Source of the DNA: Brachyhypopomus gauderio
Lineage: Eukaryota; Chordata; Actinopteri; Gymnotiformes; Hypopomidae
NCBI RefSeq assembly: GCF_052324685.1
Contig: NW_027506919.1
Location: forward strand, 179,314-243,313
Reading direction: 5' to 3'
DNA length: 64,000 nt
This document shows positions 10,507 through 22,067 of this stretch, in pieces. A program made the position numbers and the translations under genes. Position 1 is the first letter of the stretch. Every line of letters begins with the position of its first letter. The notes under the pieces were generated by a model. The model saw nothing but the letters and a program-made list of their open reading frames with translations, had not been told where the DNA came from and made no database searches.

Positions 10507-10983
10507 TGGTGCGGCGCCGTGGCTTAGCTGGTCATAGCGCCTGTCTAGTAAACAGGAAGTCCTGGGTTCAAATCCCAGCGGTGCCTTTCTATTATGTAAG
10601 CAGTTGTTAGGTCATGACATTCAGCCTCATGCTGAAGAGCAACTGTCAAAACTTTAACACATACTGGGCTCTGTGGCGCAATGGATAGCGCATTGGACTT
10701 CTAGACGCAGGTGTGTGGCCATTCAAAGGTTGTGGGTTCGAGTACCACCAAAGTCGTTTTTTCTTTGAAAACAACAAAATTCATCGCTCCTCACTAATGA
10801 CACCAATCCACAGTAAAAAGCCATGGCGTGGCGCCGTGGCTTAGCTGGTCATAGCGCCTGTCTAGTAAACAGGAAGTCCTGGGTTCAAATCCCAGCGGTG
10901 CCTTTCTATTATGTAAGCAGTTGTTAGGTCATGACATTCAGCCTCATGCTGAAGAGCAACTGTCAAAACTTTAACACATACTG

Positions 10984-11094
10984 GGCTCTGTGGAGCAATG
11001 GATAGCGCATTGGACTTCTAGACGCAGGTGTGTGTCCATTCAAAGGTTGTGGGTTCGAGGAAGGAAGTCCTGGGTTCAAATCCCAGCAGTGCCT
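10984..11094 (+). tRNA. Arg/Thr fusion tRNA gene, copy 2
   Basis: Same junction and GTCC intron as the fusion at 7458, but with the normal TTGTGGGTTC. The Thr-derived acceptor has CAGTGCC instead of CGGTGCC, so it pairs less well with the Arg 5' strand. Confidence 0.85.
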
Positions 11095-13393
11095 TTCTAT
11101 TATGTAAGCAGTTGTTAGGTCATGACATTCAGCCTCATGCTGAAGAGCAACTGTCAAAACTTTAACACATACTGGGCTCTGTGGCGCAATGGATAGCGCA
11201 TTGGACTTCTAGACGCAGGTGTGTGGCCATTCAAAGGTTGTGGGTTCGAGTCCCACCAGAGTCGTTTTTGCTTTGAAAACAACAAAATTCATTGCTCCTC
11301 ACTAATGACACCAATCCACAGTAAAAAGCCATGGCGTGGCGCCGTGGCTTAGCTGGTCATAGCGCCTGTCTAGTAAACAGGAAGTCCTGGGTTCAAATTC
11401 CAGCGGTGCCTTTCTATTATGTAAGCAGTTGTTAGGTCATGACATTCAGCCTCATGCTGAAGAGCAACTGTCAAAACTTTAACACATACTGGGCTCTGTG
11501 GAGCAATGGATAGCGCATTGGACTTCTAGACGCAGGTGTGTGGCCATTCAAAGGTTGTGGGTTCGAGTACCACCAGAGTCGTTTTTTCTTTGAAAACAAC
11601 AAAATTCATCGCTCCTCACTAATGACACCAATGCACAGTAAAAAGCCATGGCGCGGCGCCGTGGCTTAGCTGGTCATAGCGCCTGTCTAGTAAACAGGAA
11701 GTCCTGGGTTCAAATCCCAGCGGTGCCTTTCCTTTATGTAAGCAGTTTTTAGGTCATGACATTTAGCCTCCTGCTGAAGAGCAACTGTCAAAACTTTAAC
11801 ACATACTGGGCTCTGTGGCGCAATGGATAGCGCATTGGACTTCTAGACGCAGGTGTGTGGCCATTCAAAGGTTGTGGGTTCGAGTCCCACCAGAGTCATT
11901 TTTTCTTTGAAAACAACAAAATTCATCGCTCCTCACTAATGACACCAATCCACAGTAAAAAGCCATGGCGAGGCTCCGTGGCTTAGCTGGTCATAGCGCC
12001 TGTCTAGTAAACAGGAAGTCCTGGGTTCAAATCCCAGCGGTGCCTTTCTATTATGTAAGCAGTTGTTAGGTCATGACATTCAGCCTCATGCTGAAGAGCA
12101 ACTGTCAAAACTTTAACACATACTGGGCTCTGTGGCGCAATGGATAGCACATTGGACTTCTAGACGCAGGTGTGTGGCCATTCAAAGGTTGTGGGTTCGA
12201 GTCCCACCAGAGTCGTTTTTTCTTTGAAAACAACAAAATTCATCGCTCCTCACTAATGACACCAATCCACAGTAAAAAGCCATGGCGTGGCGCCGTGGCT
12301 TAGCTGGTCATAGCGCCTGTCTAGTAAACAGGAAGTCCTGGGTTCAAATCCCAGCGGTGCCTTTCTATTATGTAAGCAGTTGTTAGGTCATGACATTCAG
12401 CCTCATGCTGAAGAGCAACTGTCAAAACTTTAACACATACTGGGCTCTGTGGCGCAATGGATAGCGCATTGGACTTCTAGACGCAGGTGTGTGGCCATTC
12501 AAAGGTTGTGGGTTTGAGTCCCACCAGAGTCGTTTTTGCTTTGAAAACAACAAAATTCATCGCTCCTCACTAATGACACCAATCCACAGTAAAAAGCCAT
12601 GGCGTGGCGCCGTGGCTTAGCTGGTCATAGCGCCTGTCTAGTAAACAGGAAGTCCTGGGTTCAAATTCCAGCGGTGCCTTTCTATTATGTAAGCAGTTGT
12701 TAGGTCATGACATTCAGCCTCATGCTGAAGAGCAACTGTCAAAACTTTAACACATACTGGGCTCTGTGGAGCAATGGATAGCGCATTGGACTTCTAGACG
12801 CAGGTGTGTGGCCATTCAAAGGTTGTGGGTTCGAGTACCACCAGAGTCGTTTTTTCTTTGAAAACAACAAAATTCATCGCTCCTCACTAATGACACCAAT
12901 GCACAGTAAAAAGCCATGGCGCGGCGCCGTGGCTTAGCTGGTCATAGCGCCTGTCTAGTAAACAGGAAGTCCTGGGTTCAAATCCCAGCGGTGCCTTTCC
13001 TTTATGTAAGCAGTTGTTAGGTCATGACATTCAGCCTCATGCTGAAGAGCAACTGTCAAAACTTTAACACAAACTGGGCTTTGTGGCGCAATAGATAGCG
13101 CATTGGACTTCTAGACGCAGGTGTGTGGCCATTCAAAGGTTGTGGGTTCGAGTCACACCCGAGTCATTTTTTCTTTGAAAACAACAAAATTCATCGCTCC
13201 TCACTAATGACACCAATGCACAGTAAAAAGCCATGGCGCGGCGCCGTGGCTTAGCTGGTCATAGCGCCTGTCTAGTAAACAGGAAGTCCTGGGTTCAAAT
13301 CCCAGCGGTGCCTTTCCTTTATGTAAGCAGTTGTTAGGTCATGACATTTAGCCTCCTGCTGAAGAGCAACTGTCAAAACTTTAACACATACTG

Positions 13394-13474
13394 GGCTCTG
13401 TGGCGCAATGGATAGCGCATTGGACTTCTAGACGCAGGTGTGTGGCCATTCAAAGGTTGTGGGTTCGAGTCCCA
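13394..13474 (+). pseudogene. tRNA-Arg, 3'-truncated
   Basis: Counterpart of 9234 at 4,160 bp, again followed by a short-acceptor Thr (13481). Confidence 0.9.
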
Positions 13475-14902
13475 TGGCGCGGCGCTGGGCTTAGCTGGTC
13501 ATAGCGCCTGTCTAGTAAACAGGAAGTCCTGGGTTCAAATCCCAGCGGTGCCTTTCTATTATGTAAGCAGTTGTTAGGTCATGACATTCAGCCTCATGCT
13601 GAAGAGCAACTGTCAAAACTTTAACACATACTGGGCTCTGTGGCGCAATGGATAGCGCATTGGACTTCTAGACGCAGGTGTGTGGCCATTCAAAGGTTGT
13701 GGGTTCGAGTACCACCAGAGTCGTTTTTTCTTTGAAAACAACAAAATTCATCGCTCCTCACTAATGACACCAATCCACAGTAAAAAGCCATGGCGTGGCG
13801 CCGTGGCTTAGCTGGTCATAGCGCCTGTCTAGTAAACAGGAAGTCCTGGGTTCAAATCCCAGCAGTGCCTTTCTATTATGTAAGCAGTTGTTAGGTCATG
13901 ACATTCAGCCTCATGCTGAAGAGCAACTGTCAAAACTTTAAAACATACTGGGCTCTGTGGCGCAATGGATAGCGCATTGGACTTCTAGACGCAGGTGTGT
14001 GGCCATTCAAAGGTTGTGGGTTCGAGTACCACCAGAGTCGTTTTTTCTTTGAAAACAACAAAATTCATCGCTCCTCACTAATGACACCAATGCACAGTAA
14101 AAAGCCATGGCGCGGCGCCGTGGCTTAGCTGGTCATAGCGCCTGTCTAGTAAACAGGAAGTCCTGGGTTCAAATCCCAGCGGTGCCTTTCCTTTATGTAA
14201 GCAGTTGTTAGGTCATGACATTTAGCCTCCTGCTGAAGAGCAACTGTCAAAACTTTAACACATACTGGGCTCTGTGGCGCAATGGATAGCGCATTGGACT
14301 TCTAGACGCAGGTGTGTGGCCATTCAAAGGTTGTGGGTTCGAGTACCACCAGAGTTGTTTTTTCTTTGAAAACAACAAAATTCATCGCTCCTCACTATTG
14401 ACACCAATGCACAGTAAAAAGCCATGGCGCGGCGCCGTGGCTTAGCTGGTCATAGCGCCTGTCTAGTAAACAGGAAGTCCTGGGTTCAAATCCCAGCGGT
14501 GCCTTTCCTTTATGTAAGCAGTTGTTAGGTCATGACATTCAGCCTCATGCTGAAGAGCAACTGTCAAAACTTTAACACAAACTGGGCTTTGTGGCGCAAT
14601 GGATAGCGCATTGGACTTCTAGACGCAGGTGTGTGGCCATTCAAAGGTTGTGGGTTCGAGTCCCACCCGAGTCATTTTTTTCTTTGAAAACAACAAAATT
14701 CATCGCTCCTCACTAATGACACCAATGCACAGTAAAAAGCCATGGCGTGGCACCGTGGCTTAGCTGGTCATAGCGCCTGTCTAGTAAACAGGAAGTCCTG
14801 GGTTCAAATCCCAGCGGTGCCTTTCCTTTATGTAAGCAGTTGTTAGGTCATGACATTTAGCCTCCTGCTGAAGAGCAACTGTCAAAACTTTAACACATAC
14901 TG

Positions 14903-14983
14903 GGCTCTGTGGCGCAATGGATAGCGCATTGGACTTCTAGACGCAGGTGTGTGGCCATTCAAAGGTTGTGGGTTCGAGTCCCA
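14903..14983 (+). pseudogene. tRNA-Arg, 3'-truncated
   Basis: Counterpart of 10426 at 4,477 bp; normal GGCGCCG Thr follows. Confidence 0.9.
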
Positions 14984-15460
14984 TGGCGCGGCGCCGTGGC
15001 TTAGCTGGTCATAGCGCCTGTCTAGTAAACAGGAAGTCCTGGGTTCAAATCCCAGCGGTGCCTTTCTATTATGTAAGCAGTTGTTAGGTCATGACATTCA
15101 GCCTCATGCTGAAGAGCAACTGTCAAAACTTTAACACATACTGGGCTCTGTGGTGCAATGGATAGCGCATTGGACTTCTAGACGCAGGTGTGTGGCCATT
15201 CAAAGGTTGTGGGTTCGAGTACCACCAAAGTCGTTTTTTCTTTGAAAACAACAAAATTCATCGCTCCTCACTAATGACACCAATCCACAGTAAAAAGCCA
15301 TGGCGTGGCGCCGTGGCTTAGCTGGTCATAGCGCCTGTCTAGTAAACAGGAAGTCCTGGGTTCAAATCCCAGCGGTGCCTTTCTATTATGTAAGCAGTTG
15401 TTAGGTCATGACATTCAGCCTCATGCTGAAGAGCAACTGTCAAAACTTTAACACATACTG

Positions 15461-15571
15461 GGCTCTGTGGAGCAATGGATAGCGCATTGGACTTCTAGAC
15501 GCAGGTGTGTGTCCATTCAAAGGTTGTGGGTTCGAGGAAGGAAGTCCTGGGTTCAAATCCCAGCGGTGCCT
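15461..15571 (+). tRNA. Arg/Thr fusion tRNA gene, copy 3
   Basis: Identical junction; GTCC intron form; Thr part normal (CGGTGCC). Followed 80 bases later by an M-class Arg at 15652. Confidence 0.85.
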
Positions 15572-17237
15572 TTCTATTATGTAAGCAGTTGTTAGGTCAT
15601 GACATTCAGCCTCATGCTGAAGAGCAACTGTCAAAACTTTAACACATACTGGGCTCTGTGGCGCAATGGATAGCGCATTGGACTTCTAGACGCAGGTGTG
15701 TGGCCATTCAAAGGTTGTGGGTTCGAGTCCCCCCAGAGTCGTTTTTTCTTTGAAAACAACAAAATTCATCGCTCCTCACTAATGACACCAATCCACAGTA
15801 AAAAGCCATGTCGTGGCGCCGTGGCTTAGCTGGTCATAGCGCCTGTCTAGTAAACAGGAAGTCCTGGGTTCAAATCCCAGCGGTGCCTTTCTATTATGTA
15901 AGCAGTTGTTAGGTCATGACATTCAGCCTCATGCTGAAGAGCAACTGTCAAAACTTTAACACATACTGGGCTCTGTGGTGCAATGGATAGCGCATTGGAC
16001 TTCTAGACGCAGGTGTGTGGCCATTCAAAGGTTGTGGGTTCGAGTCCCACCAGAGTCGTTTTTTCTTTGAAAACAACAAAATTCATCGCTCCTCACTAAT
16101 GACACCAATCCACAGTAAAAAGCCATGGCGTGGCGCCGTGGCTTAGCTGGTCATAGCGCCTGTCTAGTAAACAGGAAGTCCTGGGTTCAAATCCCAGCGG
16201 TGCCTTTCTATTATGTAAGCAGTTGTTAGGTCATGACATTCAGCCTCATGCTGAAGAGCAACTGTCAAAACTTTAACACATACTGGGCTCTGTGGCGCAA
16301 TGGATAGCGCATTGGACTTCTAGACGCAGGTGTGTGGCCATTCAAAGGTTGTGGGTTTGAGTCCCACCAGAGTCGTTTTTGCTTTGAAAACAACAAAATT
16401 CATCGCTCCTCACTAATGACACCAATCCACAGTAAAAAGCCATGGCGTGGCGCCGTGGCTTAGCTGGTCATAGCGCCTGTCTAGTAAACAGGAAGTCCTG
16501 GGTTCAAATTCCAGCGGTGCCTTTCTATTATGTAAGCAGTTGTTAGGTCATGACATTCAGCCTCATGCTGAAGAGCAACTGTCAAAACTTTAACACATAC
16601 TGGGCTCTGTGGAGCAATGGATATCGCATTGGACTTCTAGACGCAGGTGTGTGGCCATTCAAAGGTTGTGGGTTCGAGTACCACCAGAGTCGTTTTTTCT
16701 TTGAAAACAACAAAATTCATCGCTCCTCACTAATGACACCAATGCACAGTAAAAAGCCATGGCGCGGCGCCGTGGCTTAGCTGGTCATAGCGCCTGTCTA
16801 GTAAACAGGAAGTCCTGGGTTCAAATCCCAGCGGTGCCTTTCCTTTATGTAAGCAGTTGTTAGGTCATGACATTCAGCCTCATGCTGAAGAGCAACTGTC
16901 AAAACTTTAACACAAACTGGGCTTTGTGGCGCAATGGATAGCGCATTGGACTTCTAGACGCAGGTGTGTGGCCATTCAAAGGTTGTGGGTTCGAGTCCCA
17001 CCCGAGTCATTTTTTTCTTTGAAAACAACAAAATTCATCGCTCCTCACTAATGACACCAATGCACAGTAAAAAGCCATGGCGTGGCACCGTGGCTTAGCT
17101 GGTCATAGCGCCTGTCTAGTAAACAGGAAGTCCTGGGTTCAAATCCCAGCGGTGCCTTTCCTTTATGTAAGCAGTTGTTAGGTCATGACATTTAGCCTCC
17201 TGCTGAAGAGCAACTGTCAAAACTTTAACACATACTG

Positions 17238-17318
17238 GGCTCTGTGGTGCAATGGATAGCGCATTGGACTTCTAGACGCAGGTGTGTGGCCATTCAAAGG
17301 TTGTGGGTTCGAGTCCCA
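17238..17318 (+). pseudogene. tRNA-Arg, 3'-truncated
   Basis: Same deletion; A box is TGGTGCAATGG. Precedes the third short-acceptor Thr (17325). Confidence 0.9.
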
Positions 17319-19063
17319 TGGCGCGGCGCTGGGCTTAGCTGGTCATAGCGCCTGTCTAGTAAACAGGAAGTCCTGGGTTCAAATCCCAGCGGTGCCTTTC
17401 TATTATGTAAGCAGTTGTTAGGTCATGACATTCAGCCTCATGCTGAAGAGCAACTGTCAAAACTTTAACACATACTGGGCTCTGTGGCGCAATGGATAGC
17501 GCATTGGACTTCTAGACGCAGGTGTGTGGCCATTCAAAGGTTGTGGGTTCGAGTACCACCAGAGTCGTTTTTTCTTTGAAAACAACAAAATTCATCGCTC
17601 CTCACTAATGACACCAATCCACAGTAAAAAGCCATGGCGTGGCGCCGTGGCTTAGCTGGTCATAGCGCCTGTCTAGTAAACAGGAAGTCCTGGGTTCAAA
17701 TCCCAGCGGTGCCTTTCTATTATGTAAGCAGTTGTTAGGTCATGACATTCAGCCTCATGCTGAAGAGCAACTGTCAAAACTTTAACACATACTGGGCTCT
17801 GTGGCGCAATGGATAGCGCATTGGACTTCTAGACGCAGGTGTGTGGCCATTCAAAGGTTGTGGGTTCGAGTACCACCAGAGTCGTTTTTTCTTTGAAAAC
17901 AACAAAATTCATCGCTCCTCACTAATGACACCAATGCACAGTAAAAAGCCATGGCGCGGCGCCGTGGCTTAGCTGGTCATAGCGCCTGTCTAGTAAACAG
18001 GAAGTCCTGGGTTCAAATCCCAGCGGTGCCTTTCCTTTATGTAAGCAGTTGTTAGGTCATGACATTTAGCCTCCTGCTGAAGAGCAACTGTCAAAACTTT
18101 AACACATACTGGGCTCTGTGGCGCAATGGATAGCGCATTGGACTTCTAGACGCAGGTGTGTGGCCATTCAAAGGTTGTGGGTTCGAGTACCACCAGAGTT
18201 GTTTTTTCTTTGAAAACAACAAAATTCATCGCTCCTCACTATTGACACCAATGCACAGTAAAAAGCCATGGCGCGGCGCCGTGGCTTAGCTGGTCATAGC
18301 GCCTGTCTAGTAAACAGGAAGTCCTGGGTTCAAATCCCAGCGGTGCCTTTCCTTTATGTAAGCAGTTGTTAGGTCATGACATTTAGCCTCATGCTGAAGA
18401 GCAACTGTCAAAACTTTAACACAAACTGGGCTCTGTGGCGCAATGGATAGCGCATTGGACTTCTAGACGCAGGTGTGTGGCCATTCAAAGGTTGTGGGTT
18501 CGAGTACCACCAGAGTTGTTTTTTCTTTGAAAACAACAAAATTCATCGCTCCTCACTATTGACACCAATGCACAGTAAAAAGCCATGGCGCGGCGCCGTG
18601 GCTTAGCTGGTCATAGCGCCTGTCTAGTAAACAGGAAGTCCTGGGTTCAAATCCCAGCGGTGCCTTTCCTTTATGTAAGCAGTTGTTAGGTCATGACATT
18701 CAGCCTCATGCTGAAGAGCAACTGTCAAAACTTTAACACAAACTGGGCTTTGTGGCGCAATGGATAGCGCATTGGACTTCTAGACGCAGGTGTGTGGCCA
18801 TTCAAAGGTTGTGGGTTCGAGTCCCACCCGAGTCATTTTTTTCTTTGAAAACAACAAAATTCATCGCTCCTCACTAATGACACCAATGCACAGTAAAAAG
18901 CCATGGCGTGGCACCGTGGCTTAGCTGGTCATAGCGCCTGTCTAGTAAACAGGAAGTCCTGGGTTCAAATCCCAGCAGTGCCTTTCCTTTATGTAAGCAG
19001 TTGTTAGGTCATGATATTTAGCCTCCTGCTGAAGAGCAACTGTCAAAACTTTAACACATACTG

Positions 19064-19144
19064 GGCTCTGTGGCGCAATGGATAGCGCATTGGACTTCTA
19101 GACGCAGGTGTGTGGCCATTCAAAGGTTGTGGGTTCGAGTCCCA
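19064..19144 (+). pseudogene. tRNA-Arg, 3'-truncated
   Basis: Counterpart of 14903 at 4,161 bp. Its linker has a private ATGATATT in place of ATGACATT. Confidence 0.9.
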
Positions 19145-19621
19145 TGGCGCGGCGCCGTGGCTTAGCTGGTCATAGCGCCTGTCTAGTAAACAGGAAGTCC
19201 TGGGTTCAAATCCCAGCGGTGCCTTTCTATTATGTAAGCAGTTGTTAGGTCATGACATTCAGCCTCATGCTGAAGAGCAACTGTCAAAACTTTAACACAT
19301 ACTGGGCTCTGTGGCGCAATGGATAGCGCATTGGACTTCTAGACGCAGGTGTGTGGCCATTCAAAGGTTGTGGGTTCGAGTACCACCAAAGTCGTTTTTT
19401 CTTTGAAAACAACAAAATTCATCGCTCCTCACTAATGACACCAATCCACAGTAAAAAGCCATGGCGTGGCGCCGTGGCTTAGCTGGTCATAGCGCCTGTC
19501 TAGTAAACAGGAAGTCCTGGGTTCAAATCCCAGCGGTGCCTTTCTATTATGTAAGCAGTTGTTAGGTCATGACATTCAGCCTCATGCTGAAGAGCAACTG
19601 TCAAAACTTTAACACATACTG

Positions 19622-19732
19622 GGCTCTGTGGAGCAATGGATAGCGCATTGGACTTCTAGACGCAGGTGTGTGTCCATTCAAAGGTTGTGGGTTCGAGGAA
19701 GGAAGTCCTGGGTTCAAATCCCAGCGGTGCCT
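19622..19732 (+). tRNA. Arg/Thr fusion tRNA gene, copy 4
   Basis: Same as the copy at 15461 as far as I can read, and at a matching place in its higher-order copy (4,161 bp on). Confidence 0.85.
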
Positions 19733-21398
19733 TTCTATTATGTAAGCAGTTGTTAGGTCATGACATTCAGCCTCATGCTGAAGAGCAACTGTCAAAACTT
19801 TAACACATACTGGGCTCTGTGGCGCAATGGATAGCGCATTGGACTTCTAGACGCAGGTGTGTGGCCATTCAAAGGTTGTGGGTTCGAGTCCCCCCAGAGT
19901 CGTTTTTTCTTTGAAAACAACAAAATTCATCGCTCCTCACTAATGACACCAATCCACAGTAAAAAGCCATGGCGTGGCGCCGTGGCTTAGCTGGTCATAG
20001 CGCCTGTCTAGTAAACAGGAAGTCCTGGGTTCAAATCCCAGCGGTGCCTTTCTATTATGTAAGCAGTTGTTAGGTCATGACATTCAGCCTCATGCTGAAG
20101 AGCAACTGTCAAAACTTTAACACATACTGGGCTCTGTGGTGCAATGGATAGCGCATTGGACTTCTAGACGCAGGTGTGTGGCCATTCAAAGGTTGTGGGT
20201 TCGAGTCCCACCAGAGTCATTTTTTCTTTGAAAACAACAAAATTCATCGCTCCTCACTAATGACACCAATCCACAGTAAAAAGCCATGGCGTGGCGCCGT
20301 GGCTTAGCTGGTCATAGCGCCTGTCTAGTAAACAGGAAGTCCTGGGTTCAAATCCCAGCGGTGCCTTTCTATTATGTAAGCAGTTGTTAGGTCATGACAT
20401 TCAGCCTCATGCTGAAGAGCAACTGTCAAAACTTTAACACATACTGGGCTCTGTGGCGCAATGGATAGCGCATTGGACTTCTAGACGCAGGTGTGTGGCC
20501 ATTCAAAGGTTGTGGGTTTGAGTCCCACCAGAGTCGTTTTTGCTTTGAAAACAACAAAATTCATCGCTCCTCACTAATGACACCAATCCACAGTAAAAAG
20601 CCATGGCGTGGCGCCGTGGCTTAGCTGGTCATAGCGCCTGTCTAGTAAACAGGAAGTCCTGGGTTCAAATTCCAGCGGTGCCTTTCTATTATGTAAGCAG
20701 TTGTTAGGTCATGACATTCAGCCTCATGCTGAAGAGCAACTGTCAAAACTTTAACACATACTGGGCTCTGTGGAGCAATGGATAGCGCATTGGACTTCTA
20801 GACGCAGGTGTGTGGCCATTCAAAGGTTGTGGGTTCGAGTACCACCAGAGTCGTTTTTTCTTTGAAAACAACAAAATTCATCGCTCCTCACTAATGACAC
20901 CAATGCACAGTAAAAAGCCATGGCGCGGCGCCGTGGCTTAGCTGGTCATAGCGCCTGTCTAGTAAACAGGAAGTCCTGGGTTCAAATCCCAGCGGTGCCT
21001 TTCCTTTATGTAAGCAGTTGTTAGGTCATGACATTCAGCCTCATGCTGAAGAGCAACTGTCAAAACTTTAACACAAACTGGGCTTTGTGGCGCAATGGAT
21101 AGCGCATTGGACTTCTAGACGCAGGTGTGTGGCCATTCAAAGGTTGTGGGTTCGAGTCCCACCCGAGTCATTTTTTTCTTTGAAAACAACAAAATTCATC
21201 GCTCCTCACTAATGACACCAATGCACAGTAAAAAGCCATGGCGTGGCACCGTGGCTTAGCTGGTCATAGCGCCTGTCTAGTAAACAGGAAGTCCTGGGTT
21301 CAAATCCCAGCGGTGCCTTTCCTTTATGTAAGCAGTTGTTAGGTCATGACATTTAGCCTCCTGCTGAAGAGCAACTGTCAAAACTTTAACACATACTG

Positions 21399-21479
21399 GG
21401 CTCTGTGGCGCAATGGATAGCGCATTGGACTTCTAGATGCAGGTGTGTGGCCATTCAAAGGTTGTGGGTTCGAGTCCCA
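21399..21479 (+). pseudogene. tRNA-Arg, 3'-truncated
   Basis: Same deletion; the intron begins GATGC. Confidence 0.9.
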
Positions 21480-21956
21480 TGGCGCGGCGCCGTGGCTTAG
21501 CTGGTCATAGCGCCTGTCTAGTAAACAGGAAGTCCTGGGTTCAAATCCCAGCGGTGCCTTTCTATTATGTAAGCAGTTGTTAGGTCATGACATTCAGCCT
21601 CATGCTGAAGAGCAACTGTCAAAACTTTAACACATACTGGGCTCTGTGGCGCAATGGATAGCGCATTGGACTTCTAGACGCAGGTGTGTGGCCATTCAAA
21701 GGTTGTGGGTTCGAGTACCACCAAAGTCGTTTTTTCTTTGAAAACAACAAAATTCATCGCTCCTCACTAATGACACCAATCCACAGTAAAAAGCCATGGC
21801 GTGGCGCCGTGGCTTAGCTGGTCATAGCGCCTGTCTAGTAAACAGGAAGTCCTGGGTTCAAATCCCAGCGGTGCCTTTCTATTATGTAAGCAGTTGTTAG
21901 GTCATGACATTCAGCCTCATGCTGAAGAGCAACTGTCAAAACTTTAACACATACTG

Positions 21957-22067
21957 GGCTCTGTGGAGCAATGGATAGCGCATTGGACTTCTAGACGCAG
22001 GTGTGTGTCCATTCAAAGGTTGTGGGTTCGAGGAAGGAAGTCCTGGGTTCAAATCCCAGCGGTGCCT
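21957..22067 (+). tRNA. Arg/Thr fusion tRNA gene, copy 5
   Basis: Same as the copy at 19622, 2,335 bp on. Last of the fusions with the GTCC intron. Confidence 0.85.

Larger units (their letters stand above)
7569..11094 (+). tRNA. Block 3: 11 Thr/Arg units ending in a fusion
   Basis: Opens with a solo Arg at 7649 (DT) whose own Thr was absorbed into the fusion just upstream. Thr starts with Arg code: 7812 ok, 8129 U, 8446 DT, 8763 Q, 9080 X, 9321 T (Arg at 9474), 9637 T, 9954 Q, 10272 X, 10513 T, 10830 F. Thr 9321 is one base short in its 5' acceptor (GGCGCTGGG) and is probably nonfunctional. Thr 9080 has GCACCTGT at the anticodon-stem border. Confidence 0.92.
11095..15571 (+). tRNA. Block 4: 14 Thr/Arg units ending in a fusion
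   Basis: Solo Arg at 11175 (ok). Thr starts with Arg code: 11338 DT, 11655 ok, 11972 ok, 12289 U, 12606 DT, 12923 Q, 13240 X, 13481 T (Arg at 13634), 13797 T, 14114 T, 14431 Q, 14749 X, 14990 T, 15307 F. Linker of 11655 holds T5 at 11746-11750. Thr 13481 has the same short acceptor as 9321. Thr 14749 is GGCACCG, turning G4-U69 into a Watson-Crick A-U pair. Confidence 0.92.
15572..19732 (+). tRNA. Block 5: 13 Thr/Arg units ending in a fusion
   Basis: Solo Arg at 15652 (M). Thr starts with Arg code: 15815 ok, 16132 U, 16449 DT, 16766 Q, 17084 X, 17325 T (Arg at 17478), 17641 T, 17958 T, 18275 T, 18592 Q, 18910 X, 19151 T, 19468 F. Thr 17325 is the third copy with the short GGCGCTGGG acceptor. 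The Arg at 16603 also has a D-loop change (GATATCGC). Arg copies at 18112 and 18429 end CAGAGTT, leaving G1 opposite T. Confidence 0.92.
19733..22067 (+). tRNA. Block 6: 7 Thr/Arg units ending in a fusion
   Basis: Solo Arg at 19813 (M). Thr starts with Arg code: 19976 ok, 20293 U, 20610 DT, 20927 Q, 21245 X, 21486 T, 21803 F. This is a shortened version of blocks 3 to 5: the inner run of T units with its Q and X units is missing. The Arg at 21399 has intron start GATGC and is truncated. Confidence 0.92.

Noticed and set aside
16550-16780. A 76-codon + strand open frame
   Set aside because: It runs through the Thr-Arg linker, an Arg gene and the next spacer. It exists only because a D-loop change (GATATCGC) removes a stop found in sister units.
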